A DNA stretch of 64,000 nucleotides from Pseudothermotoga elfii DSM 9442 = NBRC 107921 (lineage in GTDB: Bacteria > Thermotogota > Thermotogae > Thermotogales > DSM-5069). The position numbers were made by a program, and so were the translations under genes. The stretch spans positions 1,054,001 through 1,118,000 of the forward strand of contig NC_022792.1 in assembly GCF_000504085.1 (NCBI RefSeq), in the 5' to 3' direction. Every line of letters begins with the position of its first letter. Within the stretch, counting starts at the first letter, position 1. Below, piece by piece: positions 23,011 to 32,622 of the stretch. Under the pieces are notes generated by a model, which was not told the DNA's origin, searched no databases, and saw only the letters and a list, made by a program, of their open reading frames with translations.

Positions 23011-25048
23011 TAATTTCAAATTTGATTTCATCACCGTCTTTTAATTCGTCTACGAATGATGCTGGCTTTCCATTGAGAAAAATCTTATAATCTTTGAATT
23101 CATCAATATTCAGCTGAATTTCAGCCAGAGCATCTGCCACTATTGGTTGCCAGTATATCTGTTCTATTTGCATGCCGTCTTGTAATTCTTTATCGCGGCT
23201 TGTATATTCACCGTTCACTTTTACAGCATCGTTTTTTGGTTTCAACTTAATTGTTTTGCCGTTGAAAATTATCTCGAAAATCTTATCTTGCTTATGAAGA
23301 ATATCGTCAATCTTTACTTTGCGGCCTTCGAAAATATATCGTTGCTCTTTATCGTTTTCTACAAAATTAACGAGATTCAGAACCATTTTCTTAACAGATC
23401 TCGTCTCATTGTTTAAAGTGTAACTCACATAGCCTATTTTTTCTTCCACGATTTTTCTTATTTCATCAATATTTATATCTTTTACAACGATTTTGTCACC
23501 GTCGAGAATTTGATAATTTAGATCTTCCATTAATTTTCCATTGACGAGGACTTGGGGATAAATTTTCATAAAATCTTTCCCGTTTATTTCTATGTTGATT
23601 TCCTTGACAAAGTCCAGAATTTTTGGCGTATATACCTCTTCTTCAGGTTTAGCAAGTATTTCTATTTCATCCCCATTTCTAACTGTCTGGTGAAATGCCG
23701 CTTCTGAACCGTTCAGGATAATTTTTTTGCCTCCGATAATTTTTCCCGGAATCACTCTGGTTTCGCCATTCAGTTCGAACACCAGAGCTGGTAAAGGTTT
23801 GCCCAGCAATTCAGAAAGCTTGAATCCTTTCTGTGTTAATATCTGTAAAATTGTCTGAGTTTGCCCCAGCTTTAGCAGTCTGACTTTCTCACCGTTTATT
23901 TTGACAACATCATATATACTTCCTGAAGCGCTGACACTGCTGTAGGCGATACCCGCTAAGGTTACGTACTCACTCCCGATAAAGTTATCTTTTGTGCTTT
24001 TGACGCAATTTAAATTCTCAACAGTTTTTAATGTAATGTACTCCTCAGGTAAATTCAACGCTTCTGATAGTTTTTTGCGAAAAACGCTGAGTTTTGCTCC
24101 CCCACCCACGAGAAATACCACGCTTGGTTTTCCGAGATTTAATTTTTCAATTCGCTCTGCGATACTTTTTGAAATCGTTTCAACCACAGGGTTTACAACG
24201 TCGAGAATTGATGACCTATCGATAGAAATTTTTCTACCTGTTACATCAACGGCTTCTATTGTTTCCTGCTTATCAATTCTACGTTTAACCTGTTCTGTTG
24301 TAAGGAAGTCAAGCAAATAATGTTGAGCGATGGCTTCCGTTATCTCATCTCCTGCCATGGGCACCATATCGTATCCAACAATTGTGCCCGCTTTAGAAAT
24401 AGCTATATCACTTGTTCCAGCACCAACGTCTATCAGGGCTATGTTGAGGAGTCTGATATCTTCCGGGACAGATATCTGCAATGCTGCCATGGGTTCTAAG
24501 GTCAAAAATGAAGGTTTCAATCCTGCCTTGTGTAAAGCTGATATCATGGCATCTACAACCTGAACAGGTAGAAGTGCTACAACTGCCCGAACATAAAGCT
24601 TCCTTCCTTTATGCCCAGCCGGGTTTTTTATCCAAAAATCATCAAGACGATATTCCATTACAGAATATCCTACGCAATGGAGTTCTGTTCCGGTTTCGTC
24701 GCTTACTGGAGCTTTTGCTACTGCACCAGATTCAAGTTGTCTGATAATTTCTTCGTCTATTGTTTTGTTTGGAATTTCTATTTCATTTTCAACAACTACT
24801 GTTTTTAAAAATCTTCCCGCAACTGCAACCGCGACTTCTTTGAGTTCAATTTCATTCCTTCTCTCTAAACGATCTCTGACAATTTCTATAGTTTTTGCAA
24901 CATTTTTTATGTCATGTATTTGACCATCAAGCATGCTTCGGGTCGAATGTTCTACCACATCAAAATCAACAACATTCAAAATATCGTCTTGAAAATATCC
25001 TATTAGCCCGGCTACTTTCCTGGTTCCAACATCCAGGGCAAATATCAA
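22982..25048 (-). CDS. FtsA-like ASKHA ATPase with beta-grasp-like C-terminal repeats
   Basis: 688 residues. The first ~375 form an FtsA/PilM-like actin fold: FALDVGTRKVAGLIG (phosphate 1), IDVGAGTSDIAI (207-218, phosphate 2) and VFLVGGGAKL (311-320, adenosine). The following ~310 residues contain at least four modules with an N-G ... L/V-x-(D/N)-G-D/M-x-I pattern (about 443-466, 499-524, 609-632, 655-680), resembling ThiS/MoaD-type beta-grasp units. There is no amphipathic C-terminal anchor like true FtsA. The TTG start follows GGAGGTGTAAGG, two bases after the mutS2 stop. A genuine FtsA is encoded about 6 kb away, so this is a paralogue, perhaps for pilus or envelope assembly. Confidence 0.8.
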   Translation of the reverse strand: MIFALDVGTRKVAGLIGYFQDDILNVVDFDVVEHSTRSMLDGQIHDIKNVAKTIEIVRDRLERRNEIELKEVAVAVAGRFLKTVVVENEIEIPNKTIDEEIIRQLESGAVAKAPVSDETGTELHCVGYSVMEYRLDDFWIKNPAGHKGRKLYVRAVVALLPVQVVDAMISALHKAGLKPSFLTLEPMAALQISVPEDIRLLNIALIDVGAGTSDIAISKAGTIVGYDMVPMAGDEITEAIAQHYLLDFLTTEQVKRRIDKQETIEAVDVTGRKISIDRSSILDVVNPVVETISKSIAERIEKLNLGKPSVVFLVGGGAKLSVFRKKLSEALNLPEEYITLKTVENLNCVKSTKDNFIGSEYVTLAGIAYSSVSASGSIYDVVKINGEKVRLLKLGQTQTILQILTQKGFKLSELLGKPLPALVFELNGETRVIPGKIIGGKKIILNGSEAAFHQTVRNGDEIEILAKPEEEVYTPKILDFVKEINIEINGKDFMKIYPQVLVNGKLMEDLNYQILDGDKIVVKDINIDEIRKIVEEKIGYVSYTLNNETRSVKKMVLNLVNFVENDKEQRYIFEGRKVKIDDILHKQDKIFEIIFNGKTIKLKPKNDAVKVNGEYTSRDKELQDGMQIEQIYWQPIVADALAEIQLNIDEFKDYKIFLNGKPASFVDELKDGDEIKFEIIKKVQSNQP

Positions 25049-25050
25049 CC

Positions 25051-27363
25051 TTACACCTCCACAACAGTTACTCCAGTACCGCCTTCGCTCGGGGTACCGA
25101 ATCTGTACTTCTTAACCCTTCCATCTCGCCTGAGCACTTCCCATATTCCTACTGCTAATCTCCCTGTCCCTTTTCCATGAATCACGTACCCTACCTTAAA
25201 TTCAGATAGAACCAGCTTGTCTATGAAATCCTCTACCAGAGGTTCTGCTTCTTCAACAGTCAGACCTCTTACATCTATTTCTGGTTTGCTCAGGGGGTTG
25301 TAATAAGAAAAAACAGGATGGGGATTTGATGAATCTTTGAGTTTTTCAGGAGGTATTTTAACAAGTGACGATGAATATGCCTCAATTTTTATGCCAGAAA
25401 AATCAACTACGAACTTTTCGCCTCTCATTCCAACAACTTTACCAATAGCTCCTCCATTTTTCAATTGAACAGTATCTCCTGTTGTTATATTTTCTGAGAG
25501 AGCTGTTTCCCCAAGCATTTCCATTTTTCTGATTGTTCTTGACTGCCTTTCAAAGATTTTTGACGCATTCCTGAGTGCTTCAAGATCTCTATCGCGCTTT
25601 CTCACATTACTTATTGCCTCGTCAATTTGCTTTTTCATTTCCTTTATATAGTTGTACATATTTTTCAATTCTTCGTCAAGTTCTTCAACTCTTCCTTTTT
25701 TGAGCCTTTCATATTTTTTCTTGTATTCTTCTTTAATTTTCTTGAGTTCTTCCTGTTCTTCCTCAAGAGCTCTGATTTTCTCCTGGAGAATAATACTTTG
25801 CTTTTGATATTTTTCGATAGCTTTCTCAATATTCATGTAATCTTCGCCCATCAAACGGCGGGCGTTTTCAAGAATAGTTTCATCAACTCCCAGCTTTCTC
25901 GCAATCTCAAATGCATGCGAGGCACCTGGAACTCCCATCAGAACGCGGTATGTTGGTTTCAGTGTTTCTGGATCAAATTCAACTGAAGCACTGACAAAGT
26001 TATCATCATTGGCAGCATAAACTTTCACCGGTGTCAGATGAGTTGTTGCGATGAATTTGCAGCCTGATTGTTTAAGTTTATCCATTATTGCCAGGGCTAA
26101 TGCCGCGCCCTCCATTGGATCAGTTCCTGACCCAAGCTCGTCAAGCAGCACCAGCGTTGTTTGATCTGCTATACTCAGCGCTCTGGCTATATTTGCCATA
26201 TGAGATGAAAAAGTACTCAGGTTCTGTTGAATATCCTGTTCATCGCCAACATCTATTACAATTTTTGAAAAACCCGGCAATTTTGAGTTTTTGTCGCAGG
26301 TCAGAGGAAATCCAGCCATCATCATACTGCAGAACAAACCAACGGTTTTCAGTGTCACTGTTTTCCCGCCCGTATTTGGTCCAGTAATCACAAGACCACA
26401 TTTATCTTTTGCGAGTTCTACGTCAATAGCAACAACTTTTTGTGGATCTATAAGTGGATGCCTTGCAGAAATGAGCTTGATCACACCTTCCTGTGAGGGA
26501 TAGATGACATGTGCATTGTATTTAAGAGCAAACACAGCTCTTGCGTACAATGAATCTATGTATGCAAGAGTTTGCAAATCAGATTTGATTTTACGCCAGT
26601 TGTCAAATAACCTCAAAGTCAGATCCCTTAATATTTTGTTGATTTCATCCTGCTCTTGGTCTCTAAGTTCTCTAATGTTATTGTTCAATGGAACAAATTG
26701 CTCTGGTTCAACAAAATATGTTACAGCTGTAGAGGAAACAGAATGCACTATTCCTTTGATTTGAGATTTATATGAAGCTTTAACAGGAAAGACATGCCTT
26801 CCATCTCTGATGGTTGCAACCGGCTCTTGCAAAAAATTCCTGTGAGAGTTAACGAAATTCTCAATTTCTTTGCGAATTTTCTTTGTAATTTTTTTCTGTT
26901 CGTCTCTTATTTCTTTTAGTTTTTCAGATGCGTTATCACGAACCCATCCGTTTTCATCTATACACTTGTGTATTTCTTCAACCATCTTTGTGTAATTACC
27001 GAGAGAACCACTCAGTTGTTTTGTTCGAAAATCATCAGCAAGATCAGATAAGTTCTTTTTGACGACCCCAATAATAGATAGCAAATCAGCCATTTTTAGC
27101 AATTCTTCAGAACCAAGGGTTTGCGCGCTTTCTATTTTTTCGAAAATATCATCCTGGTCTATCAATGTCAGATTTGATGGCAGAATATCATATTCACTTT
27201 TGACAATTTTTATAAACTCGTCAACTGCATTTAATTCATCATGAGGATTGTCTACTGGTTTGAAGCTTTCAAGTAGTTTTTTTCCACAATTGCTCAGCGC
27301 GAATTTTTTAACTATAGAGACAATTTTGTCGAAATCGAGTCGTTCAAGTGTATAAACCTCTAT
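25051..27363 (-). CDS. mutS2: MutS2 ATPase/endonuclease
   Basis: About 770 residues, the normal MutS2 length. An N-terminal clamp-like region is followed by the MutS ATPase core with Walker A GPNTGGKT and LLDELGSGTDPMEGAAL. A long coiled coil comes next (about 510-600), then a C-terminal Smr nuclease domain (DVRGLTVEEAEPLVEDFID, HGKGTGRLAVGIWE). Family members suppress recombination or act on collided ribosomes. The family's N-terminus (TLERLDFDKIVSIVKKFALS) is encoded in frame upstream of the first ordinary start, TTG at 27165. No ATG, GTG or TTG exists there. An ATA at 27363 sits six bases after GGAGGTG, with an in-frame TAA two codons before, so initiation at AUA is proposed. Confidence 0.9.
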   Translation of the reverse strand: MEVYTLERLDFDKIVSIVKKFALSNCGKKLLESFKPVDNPHDELNAVDEFIKIVKSEYDILPSNLTLIDQDDIFEKIESAQTLGSEELLKMADLLSIIGVVKKNLSDLADDFRTKQLSGSLGNYTKMVEEIHKCIDENGWVRDNASEKLKEIRDEQKKITKKIRKEIENFVNSHRNFLQEPVATIRDGRHVFPVKASYKSQIKGIVHSVSSTAVTYFVEPEQFVPLNNNIRELRDQEQDEINKILRDLTLRLFDNWRKIKSDLQTLAYIDSLYARAVFALKYNAHVIYPSQEGVIKLISARHPLIDPQKVVAIDVELAKDKCGLVITGPNTGGKTVTLKTVGLFCSMMMAGFPLTCDKNSKLPGFSKIVIDVGDEQDIQQNLSTFSSHMANIARALSIADQTTLVLLDELGSGTDPMEGAALALAIMDKLKQSGCKFIATTHLTPVKVYAANDDNFVSASVEFDPETLKPTYRVLMGVPGASHAFEIARKLGVDETILENARRLMGEDYMNIEKAIEKYQKQSIILQEKIRALEEEQEELKKIKEEYKKKYERLKKGRVEELDEELKNMYNYIKEMKKQIDEAISNVRKRDRDLEALRNASKIFERQSRTIRKMEMLGETALSENITTGDTVQLKNGGAIGKVVGMRGEKFVVDFSGIKIEAYSSSLVKIPPEKLKDSSNPHPVFSYYNPLSKPEIDVRGLTVEEAEPLVEDFIDKLVLSEFKVGYVIHGKGTGRLAVGIWEVLRRDGRVKKYRFGTPSEGGTGVTVVEV

Positions 27364-27384
27364 TTCTTACACCTCCATATGACC

Positions 27385-28590
27385 CTATTCTAATATTTGA
27401 ATATGGCTTTCGAATTCTCGTGTTTTTCCTGACGAATGAATTCGAACAATTAGTTTATATATTCCCGGCTGAGTGATCGCCGATGAATTTTTCGGAAGAA
27501 ATTTAAAAATTTCATACCTTGCATAAGGGTCCAACCATATTCTAACAGAGGTCTTCTGAAAATCAAGGGCGCTTGGTGGCAGTAAAACTTCCAGTTTATC
27601 CAGAAGTAGAAAAATATCTTTTGCTGTGGGATTTTGAAGATATACAGAAAAAGACATCTTAGCACCTAATGGATTTTGCTTTGGTGCATCAGTATAAAAA
27701 TCTACCTTTTCTATATTACTGCCGTAATCATATTCGCGAACGCAGGCTACTGGAAGCGATAAAGAAGTCAGTGAGCCATTCACTTCAGCTTGAATGGAAA
27801 GAATATAACGCCCCTCCTGCTGAAATTGAAATTTCAAATCGTCTTCGATCAAGACACTTTTACCTACACCCACTTCTGACCACATTTTCTGATCAAAAGA
27901 ATCTTCTTGCCAGATAATTTCATTGTTTTTTTTCAGAGTAACTTTCAAAGATTTTACTTCCAGATCTCTCAAATGTGCAGTATTATTGATTAAATAAACA
28001 GATAACTTCATAATTTCTCCCGGAAAATAGAAATCCATTAGTCCATCAACATCTACCTGATATTTTTCAACACTTAAAAAAGTTTTCTGGGCAGTAATCT
28101 GCTGGCCGTTAACATTAACTTTTACGTGTACAATGTACTCTCCAGCCTCGAGAGATGTAAGTTCTACCTCTCTTTTCAGGTCGAAAAGCAAACGGCTTGT
28201 GAATGGTTCGAGGCTGGCACTTACTGTGTCCTTTTGAACAAAACTGTAGACAGTTTTATCCCCTTTGTTTATACTCAGTGTAAACCCGTCGAGAATCACT
28301 TCACGTTCTTTATTATAGTTGTTGTAGAGCCTTACCTGCAAATCAAGTGGTAAACCTGAATTATAGGGGCTTTCTACCTGTAAGAGGAGCTGGTTAATAT
28401 CTGATTCTTCCGACGGAAGTTGAGCATAATACAATCTCAAACCAAAAAAGAAAATCAGCACAACGACTAAATTAAATATTAAAAAATAAAAACCTTGCCT
28501 GCGATATTTCTTTGTGTTTTCCTTTTCTCTCTTGAGAAATTCCTGCTCCTGTTTTTTCCAATCGTCAGGGTCTCTGGAAAAATATTTCAT
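27385..28590 (-). CDS. Membrane-anchored protein with Ig-like repeats, unknown
   Basis: 401 residues. A charged cytoplasmic segment (1-30, rich in K, E, R) precedes a single membrane helix (about 32-52). The extracytoplasmic region of about 340 residues is built of beta-rich repeats with recurring patterns (EAGEYIVHVKVNVNGQ, QEGRYILSIQAEVNG, QPGIYKLIVRIHSSG) that look like three Ig-like or BsuPI-like modules. It overlaps pilB by four bases and precedes mutS2 by about 20 bases. Given PilB next door it may be an envelope component of the pilus or secretion machine; this is only contextual. Confidence 0.65.
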   Translation of the reverse strand: MKYFSRDPDDWKKQEQEFLKREKENTKKYRRQGFYFLIFNLVVVLIFFFGLRLYYAQLPSEESDINQLLLQVESPYNSGLPLDLQVRLYNNYNKEREVILDGFTLSINKGDKTVYSFVQKDTVSASLEPFTSRLLFDLKREVELTSLEAGEYIVHVKVNVNGQQITAQKTFLSVEKYQVDVDGLMDFYFPGEIMKLSVYLINNTAHLRDLEVKSLKVTLKKNNEIIWQEDSFDQKMWSEVGVGKSVLIEDDLKFQFQQEGRYILSIQAEVNGSLTSLSLPVACVREYDYGSNIEKVDFYTDAPKQNPLGAKMSFSVYLQNPTAKDIFLLLDKLEVLLPPSALDFQKTSVRIWLDPYARYEIFKFLPKNSSAITQPGIYKLIVRIHSSGKTREFESHIQILE

Positions 28591-30278
28591 GTCCCGGTCG
28601 TCACCCTAAGGACTTCTTCAAAAGAAGTAATTCCTTTTAAAACTTTTTCAAATCCATCTATGAACATGGGGCGCATTCCCATTCGAAGTGCCAGATCATA
28701 AATCTCCCTTTCGCCACCACCTGAGACTATAAGATCTTTCACATCTCTATTAACTATTAATACCTCTCCTACTGCTACACGACCTTTGTAACCGGTGCCG
28801 TTGCATTCAGCACAACCATTTCCGGCAACATATTCAACAGGTTCTATTTCAGGAAAGGCTGCTTTCCACATTTCAGTATATTCTTTTCTTAGCTCGGTTT
28901 TTATTCTGCAGTTTTCACACAATTTTCTGACAAGGCGCTGGCTTATCACACCTATCAGCGAAGTTGCAATCATGTGCCTGTCAATACCCATGTTAACCAT
29001 CCTGTCAATTGCTGCGGCAGCGCTGTTCGTATGCAAAGTACTTAAAACCAGATGGCCGGTAAGAGAAGCCTCGATTGCAAGGCCTGCCGTTTCTTTATCT
29101 CTCATCTCTCCAACCATAATAATATCTGGATCCTGTCTTAAAAAGGATCTCAAATATCTTGCAAATGTCAACCCAATTTCAGGATTCACCTGACATTGAG
29201 TAACGCCATCTATTGTGTACTCCACTGGGTCTTCAGCGGTTATTATATTCAATGTAACATCTTTCAGCTTATTTATCATTGCAACTAAAGTGGTAGATTT
29301 TCCACTTCCGGTAGGACCAGTTACAAGAATTATTCCATTTGGACGTTTAAGAAGATTCGATATATGTTTATAGTTGAATTCGCTGAAGCCAAGTTCCTCA
29401 AGTTGTTTGTACGCGCCTGATACTTTCAATATTCTCATAACTATTTTTTCGCCATGAACAGATGGCATCGTTGAAACACGAAAATCATACTGGTCCCCCT
29501 GAATGTTCATGTAAAACTTGCCATCTTGGGGCAATCTCTTCTCAGATATATCAAGGCCTGACATGATTTTTATTCTTGTGGCAACAGCGCCATGTTGAGA
29601 TTTAGAATAATCGGTTATTTTTCTCAAAAGACCATCTACTCTGTAGCGAACTCTTACGTAATTTCTGAATGGCTCAATATGAATATCGCTCGCTTCCATT
29701 TGAACAGCTTTTTGAACTATGGCATTGACCATTCTAACGACAGGCGCTTCCACGTCTGCAAAAGTCTCTTCCGTTTCTTCCTCTACAATTTCAAACTGCT
29801 CAACAGGTATTTCTTCCGCCAGAGCCATAGGAGCTCCTTTAACATGCTGTTCATACATTAATGAGAAAAGTGTGGGAGTTATAAGGTAGATTACAGGGTC
29901 TTTACCTGTCAAAAATTTTATTTCGCTGGTAATACGTGATATGTTGTACACGCTATCTGTTACAACAACTATTTTGTCATCTTTTTTATCAACAGGAATA
30001 GCTCTTAATTCATCAATCATGGCTTTTGGTATACCTCTCAGCACGTCAACCGGAATTGCACGAGGTGGGTCTTTTAGCATTGGAATGTTGTATTGCTGGC
30101 TTAAGGCTTCTGTAATTTCTTCCCAGGTGATAATACCCATTTCGACAAGAATTTCACCTATGGCTTTTCGATTCTTTCTTTGCTCATCTAAAGCCTTTAT
30201 TAACTCTTCTTTGGTTATTAAACCCTTTTCAACCAATATTTCACCAAGTCTTTTATATCTTGGCTTATCCAATGCCAT
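28587..30278 (-). CDS. pilB: Type IV pilus/type II secretion ATPase, PilB/GspE family
   Basis: 563 residues. An N-terminal MshEN domain (about 1-150, with RLGEILVEKGLITKEEL and two similar repeats) is followed by ASDIHIEPF, Walker A GPTGSGKST, the Asp box EDPVEY, Walker B IIMVGEMRDKET, and the His box LHTNSAAAAIDR. A zinc-binding tetracysteine (CENC ... CAEC) is also present. It powers pilus assembly or DNA uptake from the inner membrane. It overlaps ftsZ by 14 bases and the anchored protein by four, so it is co-transcribed with division genes. Confidence 0.93.
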   Translation of the reverse strand: MALDKPRYKRLGEILVEKGLITKEELIKALDEQRKNRKAIGEILVEMGIITWEEITEALSQQYNIPMLKDPPRAIPVDVLRGIPKAMIDELRAIPVDKKDDKIVVVTDSVYNISRITSEIKFLTGKDPVIYLITPTLFSLMYEQHVKGAPMALAEEIPVEQFEIVEEETEETFADVEAPVVRMVNAIVQKAVQMEASDIHIEPFRNYVRVRYRVDGLLRKITDYSKSQHGAVATRIKIMSGLDISEKRLPQDGKFYMNIQGDQYDFRVSTMPSVHGEKIVMRILKVSGAYKQLEELGFSEFNYKHISNLLKRPNGIILVTGPTGSGKSTTLVAMINKLKDVTLNIITAEDPVEYTIDGVTQCQVNPEIGLTFARYLRSFLRQDPDIIMVGEMRDKETAGLAIEASLTGHLVLSTLHTNSAAAAIDRMVNMGIDRHMIATSLIGVISQRLVRKLCENCRIKTELRKEYTEMWKAAFPEIEPVEYVAGNGCAECNGTGYKGRVAVGEVLIVNRDVKDLIVSGGGEREIYDLALRMGMRPMFIDGFEKVLKGITSFEEVLRVTTGT

Positions 30279-31329
30279 TCATATCCTCCAAGCCCAGTCG
30301 ATAGACAGCGGGGATTTCGCTCTCCGGGAAAAGATATCTATCCTCTTCATCAAAACCTGTTGCTATTAGAGTTACTCTCAATTCATCGTTTTCAAGTTCA
30401 TCGTCGATTATCAAACCAAATTTTACATCGGCATCTTCACTGCAGTTTTCTCTAATAATCGCAGCTGCTACATGCATCTCCCTTAATTGTACAGTTCGTG
30501 GTGCTGAAACATTTAAAATAATCGCCTTTGCATTTTCCACCGGACGATCCATAAGCTTGCTTTCCATAGCTCTCTTAGCAGCTTCTACTGCTCTGTTTTC
30601 GCCCTTTCCGAGCCCTATACCAAGCATGGCTGCTCCGGCATTTCTCATAACTGATTCCACATCGGCAAAATCGAGATTGATATAACCCCGTTTAGTTATC
30701 AATTCTGATATACCCTTCACACCCTGATGAAGCGTTTCATCAGCTTTCAAGAACGCATTTACTACTGTTACATCAGGTGGCAATTCTTCAAGCAGTTTGT
30801 TGTTTGAGATCCTGATCAAAGTATCTACGTTTTTTCTTAATTTTCTTAACCCCTCTACTGCAACATTCCAGCGTTCTTTTCCTTCAAAATAAAACGGAGT
30901 TGTGATGACGGCGACGGTGAGCGCTCCCATACTTTTAGCAATTTCGGCTATGACTGGTGTGGCGCCTGTTCCTGTACCACCACCGAATCCAGCAGTAATG
31001 AAGAGCATGTCAGCATCTTGCAAAGCTTGCTCAAGTTCTTCTCTGCTCTCTTCCGCTGCTTCTTCACCAACTTGCGGGTCACCTCCTGCTCCAAGCCCGC
31101 GAGTTCTCTTTTCGCCAATTTGTATCTTTATGTTCGCTTTGTTTTCCTCCAGCACTTGAACATCTGTGTTTACAGCAATAAAAGAAACATCTTTTATACC
31201 TATTTCCACCATTCTATTGATGGCATTATTCCCAGCGCCCCCAACACCTATCACTTTTATTACAGGGATACGCTTTTTAGTGAATCTATCTGATCCGTTT
31301 GTTTTTGATTTTCCCAGTTCAAATGGCAT
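30265..31329 (-). CDS. ftsZ: Cell division protein FtsZ
   Basis: 354 residues. The tubulin-like GTPase carries GVGGAGNNAINRM, the tubulin signature GGGTGTGATPVIA, and NLDFADVESVMRNAGAAMLGIG (T7 loop). A short C-terminal tail, rather than a long linker, ends GLEDMNGIG. It polymerises into the division ring at midcell. The start follows AAGGGGAGGTAG, with ftsA 21 bases upstream. Standard ftsQ-ftsA-ftsZ order is retained. Confidence 0.97.
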   Translation of the reverse strand: MPFELGKSKTNGSDRFTKKRIPVIKVIGVGGAGNNAINRMVEIGIKDVSFIAVNTDVQVLEENKANIKIQIGEKRTRGLGAGGDPQVGEEAAEESREELEQALQDADMLFITAGFGGGTGTGATPVIAEIAKSMGALTVAVITTPFYFEGKERWNVAVEGLRKLRKNVDTLIRISNNKLLEELPPDVTVVNAFLKADETLHQGVKGISELITKRGYINLDFADVESVMRNAGAAMLGIGLGKGENRAVEAAKRAMESKLMDRPVENAKAIILNVSAPRTVQLREMHVAAAIIRENCSEDADVKFGLIIDDELENDELRVTLIATGFDEEDRYLFPESEIPAVYRLGLEDMNGIG

Positions 31330-31350
31330 GGAATCTACCTCCCCTTTTTA

Positions 31351-32622
31351 TTACCAGAGGTTCTTGAATATCTCAACAAGTCGCTTGAAGAAACCCTGAG
31401 CAACTTCCTTTTTCTGGTACTTGGCAACCGGAAGCTCAAGGTTTTTTTCTTCCTGAATCAAAGAGATAAAGCCGCCAAATGCTGATACATAAGAAGGATC
31501 GTCGAGTATTTCTTCTGAATTGTTTATCACGACATTTGTTGATGTGTTGTATGTTCCTATTCGCACTGGATTCTTGAAAACGTCCAGTGCTAAATCAAGT
31601 AACCTTGGCACCTTTGCTCCCCCGCCAAGCAAAACCACACCGCCTGGCAGCCCTTTGGTAGAAAACTCTGGTATCGTCATAATTGTTTCTTTATAAACTC
31701 GCTTTACTTTTGTTAATATCTCTCTGAGCCGTGCATGTATCACCTTTGCAAGGTCGTTTTTACTTATGCTTCTAATTGTTCTGCCATCGAGTCCTCTAAA
31801 TTCAACTTCCTGTTGATCAAATGCCATGTCACCATACATAGCATTTCCATGAGTTTTTAACAACCTTTCGGCTTCTTCCAGAGATGTGTTAAAAACTATA
31901 GAGATATCTTTTATAACATTTTTCATGCCAAGGGATACAGTTTCAAACCTTATAGGCACTCCCATTCCAAAAATAACAATTGCTGAACTGGAATGCCCTA
32001 ATTTTACAACACAAACCCCATCTTCTTTTTCATTATCCGTCAGAACACCTTCTGAAGCTGTTATGAGCGACGATGCAAAATCGAAATCCACTGGAATTAA
32101 ATCTTGAAGAAATTCATATAGAGCATTTGTTGATTTATCTATGGTTACCGTAGTTACATCCATCTGCAAATGATTTGCAAGCATGCCAAGCGGATTGAAA
32201 ACTGCTTTTGATCTATCTATCATATATCTTTTAGGATAAATATGCAGAACCTGATAACTATCTCCAAAATTTTCAATTATCGATTGCCTCAAACTGTCAA
32301 TTACATTTTCGTCAATTGTTCTCTTTTCGCTTTCAGAAATATTCATTTCTTTGCTTACCTCGTGAAGAGAAAATCTACCGCAACTTGTTGAGATAATTAC
32401 GCTGGCTCGGTTTAAATTAACTACTTCATCAATTTGACTCAACATCTGATTGAAACTTTCTCTGAAAGCAATCACATCTTTGATTTCCCCACTGTCAATT
32501 CCCCTTGAGTGCGTTGTTGAATGAACCGCAAGCTCATATCCTTCTGGTGTTTTCGATACCACCAGTCCTTTAATTGAATAAGAACCTATATCGATAGAAA
32601 CGTATGTTTCACTTTTCCTCAC
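31351..32622 (-). CDS. ftsA: Cell division protein FtsA
   Basis: 423 residues. The actin-like fold begins YVSIDIGSYSIKG, with VVLLGGGAKVPRL in the adenosine loop. It includes the SHS2/1C insertion and a C-terminal amphipathic anchor (FFKRLVEIFKNLW) that tethers FtsZ filaments to the membrane. The start is set at GTG 32622 behind AGAGGTGG; the frame extends nine codons further. It overlaps the FtsQ-like gene by 14 bases and precedes ftsZ. Confidence 0.93.
   Translation of the reverse strand: MRKSETYVSIDIGSYSIKGLVVSKTPEGYELAVHSTTHSRGIDSGEIKDVIAFRESFNQMLSQIDEVVNLNRASVIISTSCGRFSLHEVSKEMNISESEKRTIDENVIDSLRQSIIENFGDSYQVLHIYPKRYMIDRSKAVFNPLGMLANHLQMDVTTVTIDKSTNALYEFLQDLIPVDFDFASSLITASEGVLTDNEKEDGVCVVKLGHSSSAIVIFGMGVPIRFETVSLGMKNVIKDISIVFNTSLEEAERLLKTHGNAMYGDMAFDQQEVEFRGLDGRTIRSISKNDLAKVIHARLREILTKVKRVYKETIMTIPEFSTKGLPGGVVLLGGGAKVPRLLDLALDVFKNPVRIGTYNTSTNVVINNSEEILDDPSYVSAFGGFISLIQEEKNLELPVAKYQKKEVAQGFFKRLVEIFKNLW

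Noticed and set aside
24330-24808. Plus-strand ORFs opposite the FtsA-like gene
   Set aside because: Shadow frames with no ribosome binding sites and no recognisable protein; the minus-strand frame has clear ASKHA motifs.
27163-27165. TTG at 27165 as the mutS2 start (704 aa)
   Set aside because: The 66 codons upstream are open, in frame and encode the conserved MutS2 N-terminus, and a strong ribosome binding site lies before the ATA at 27363 rather than before this TTG.
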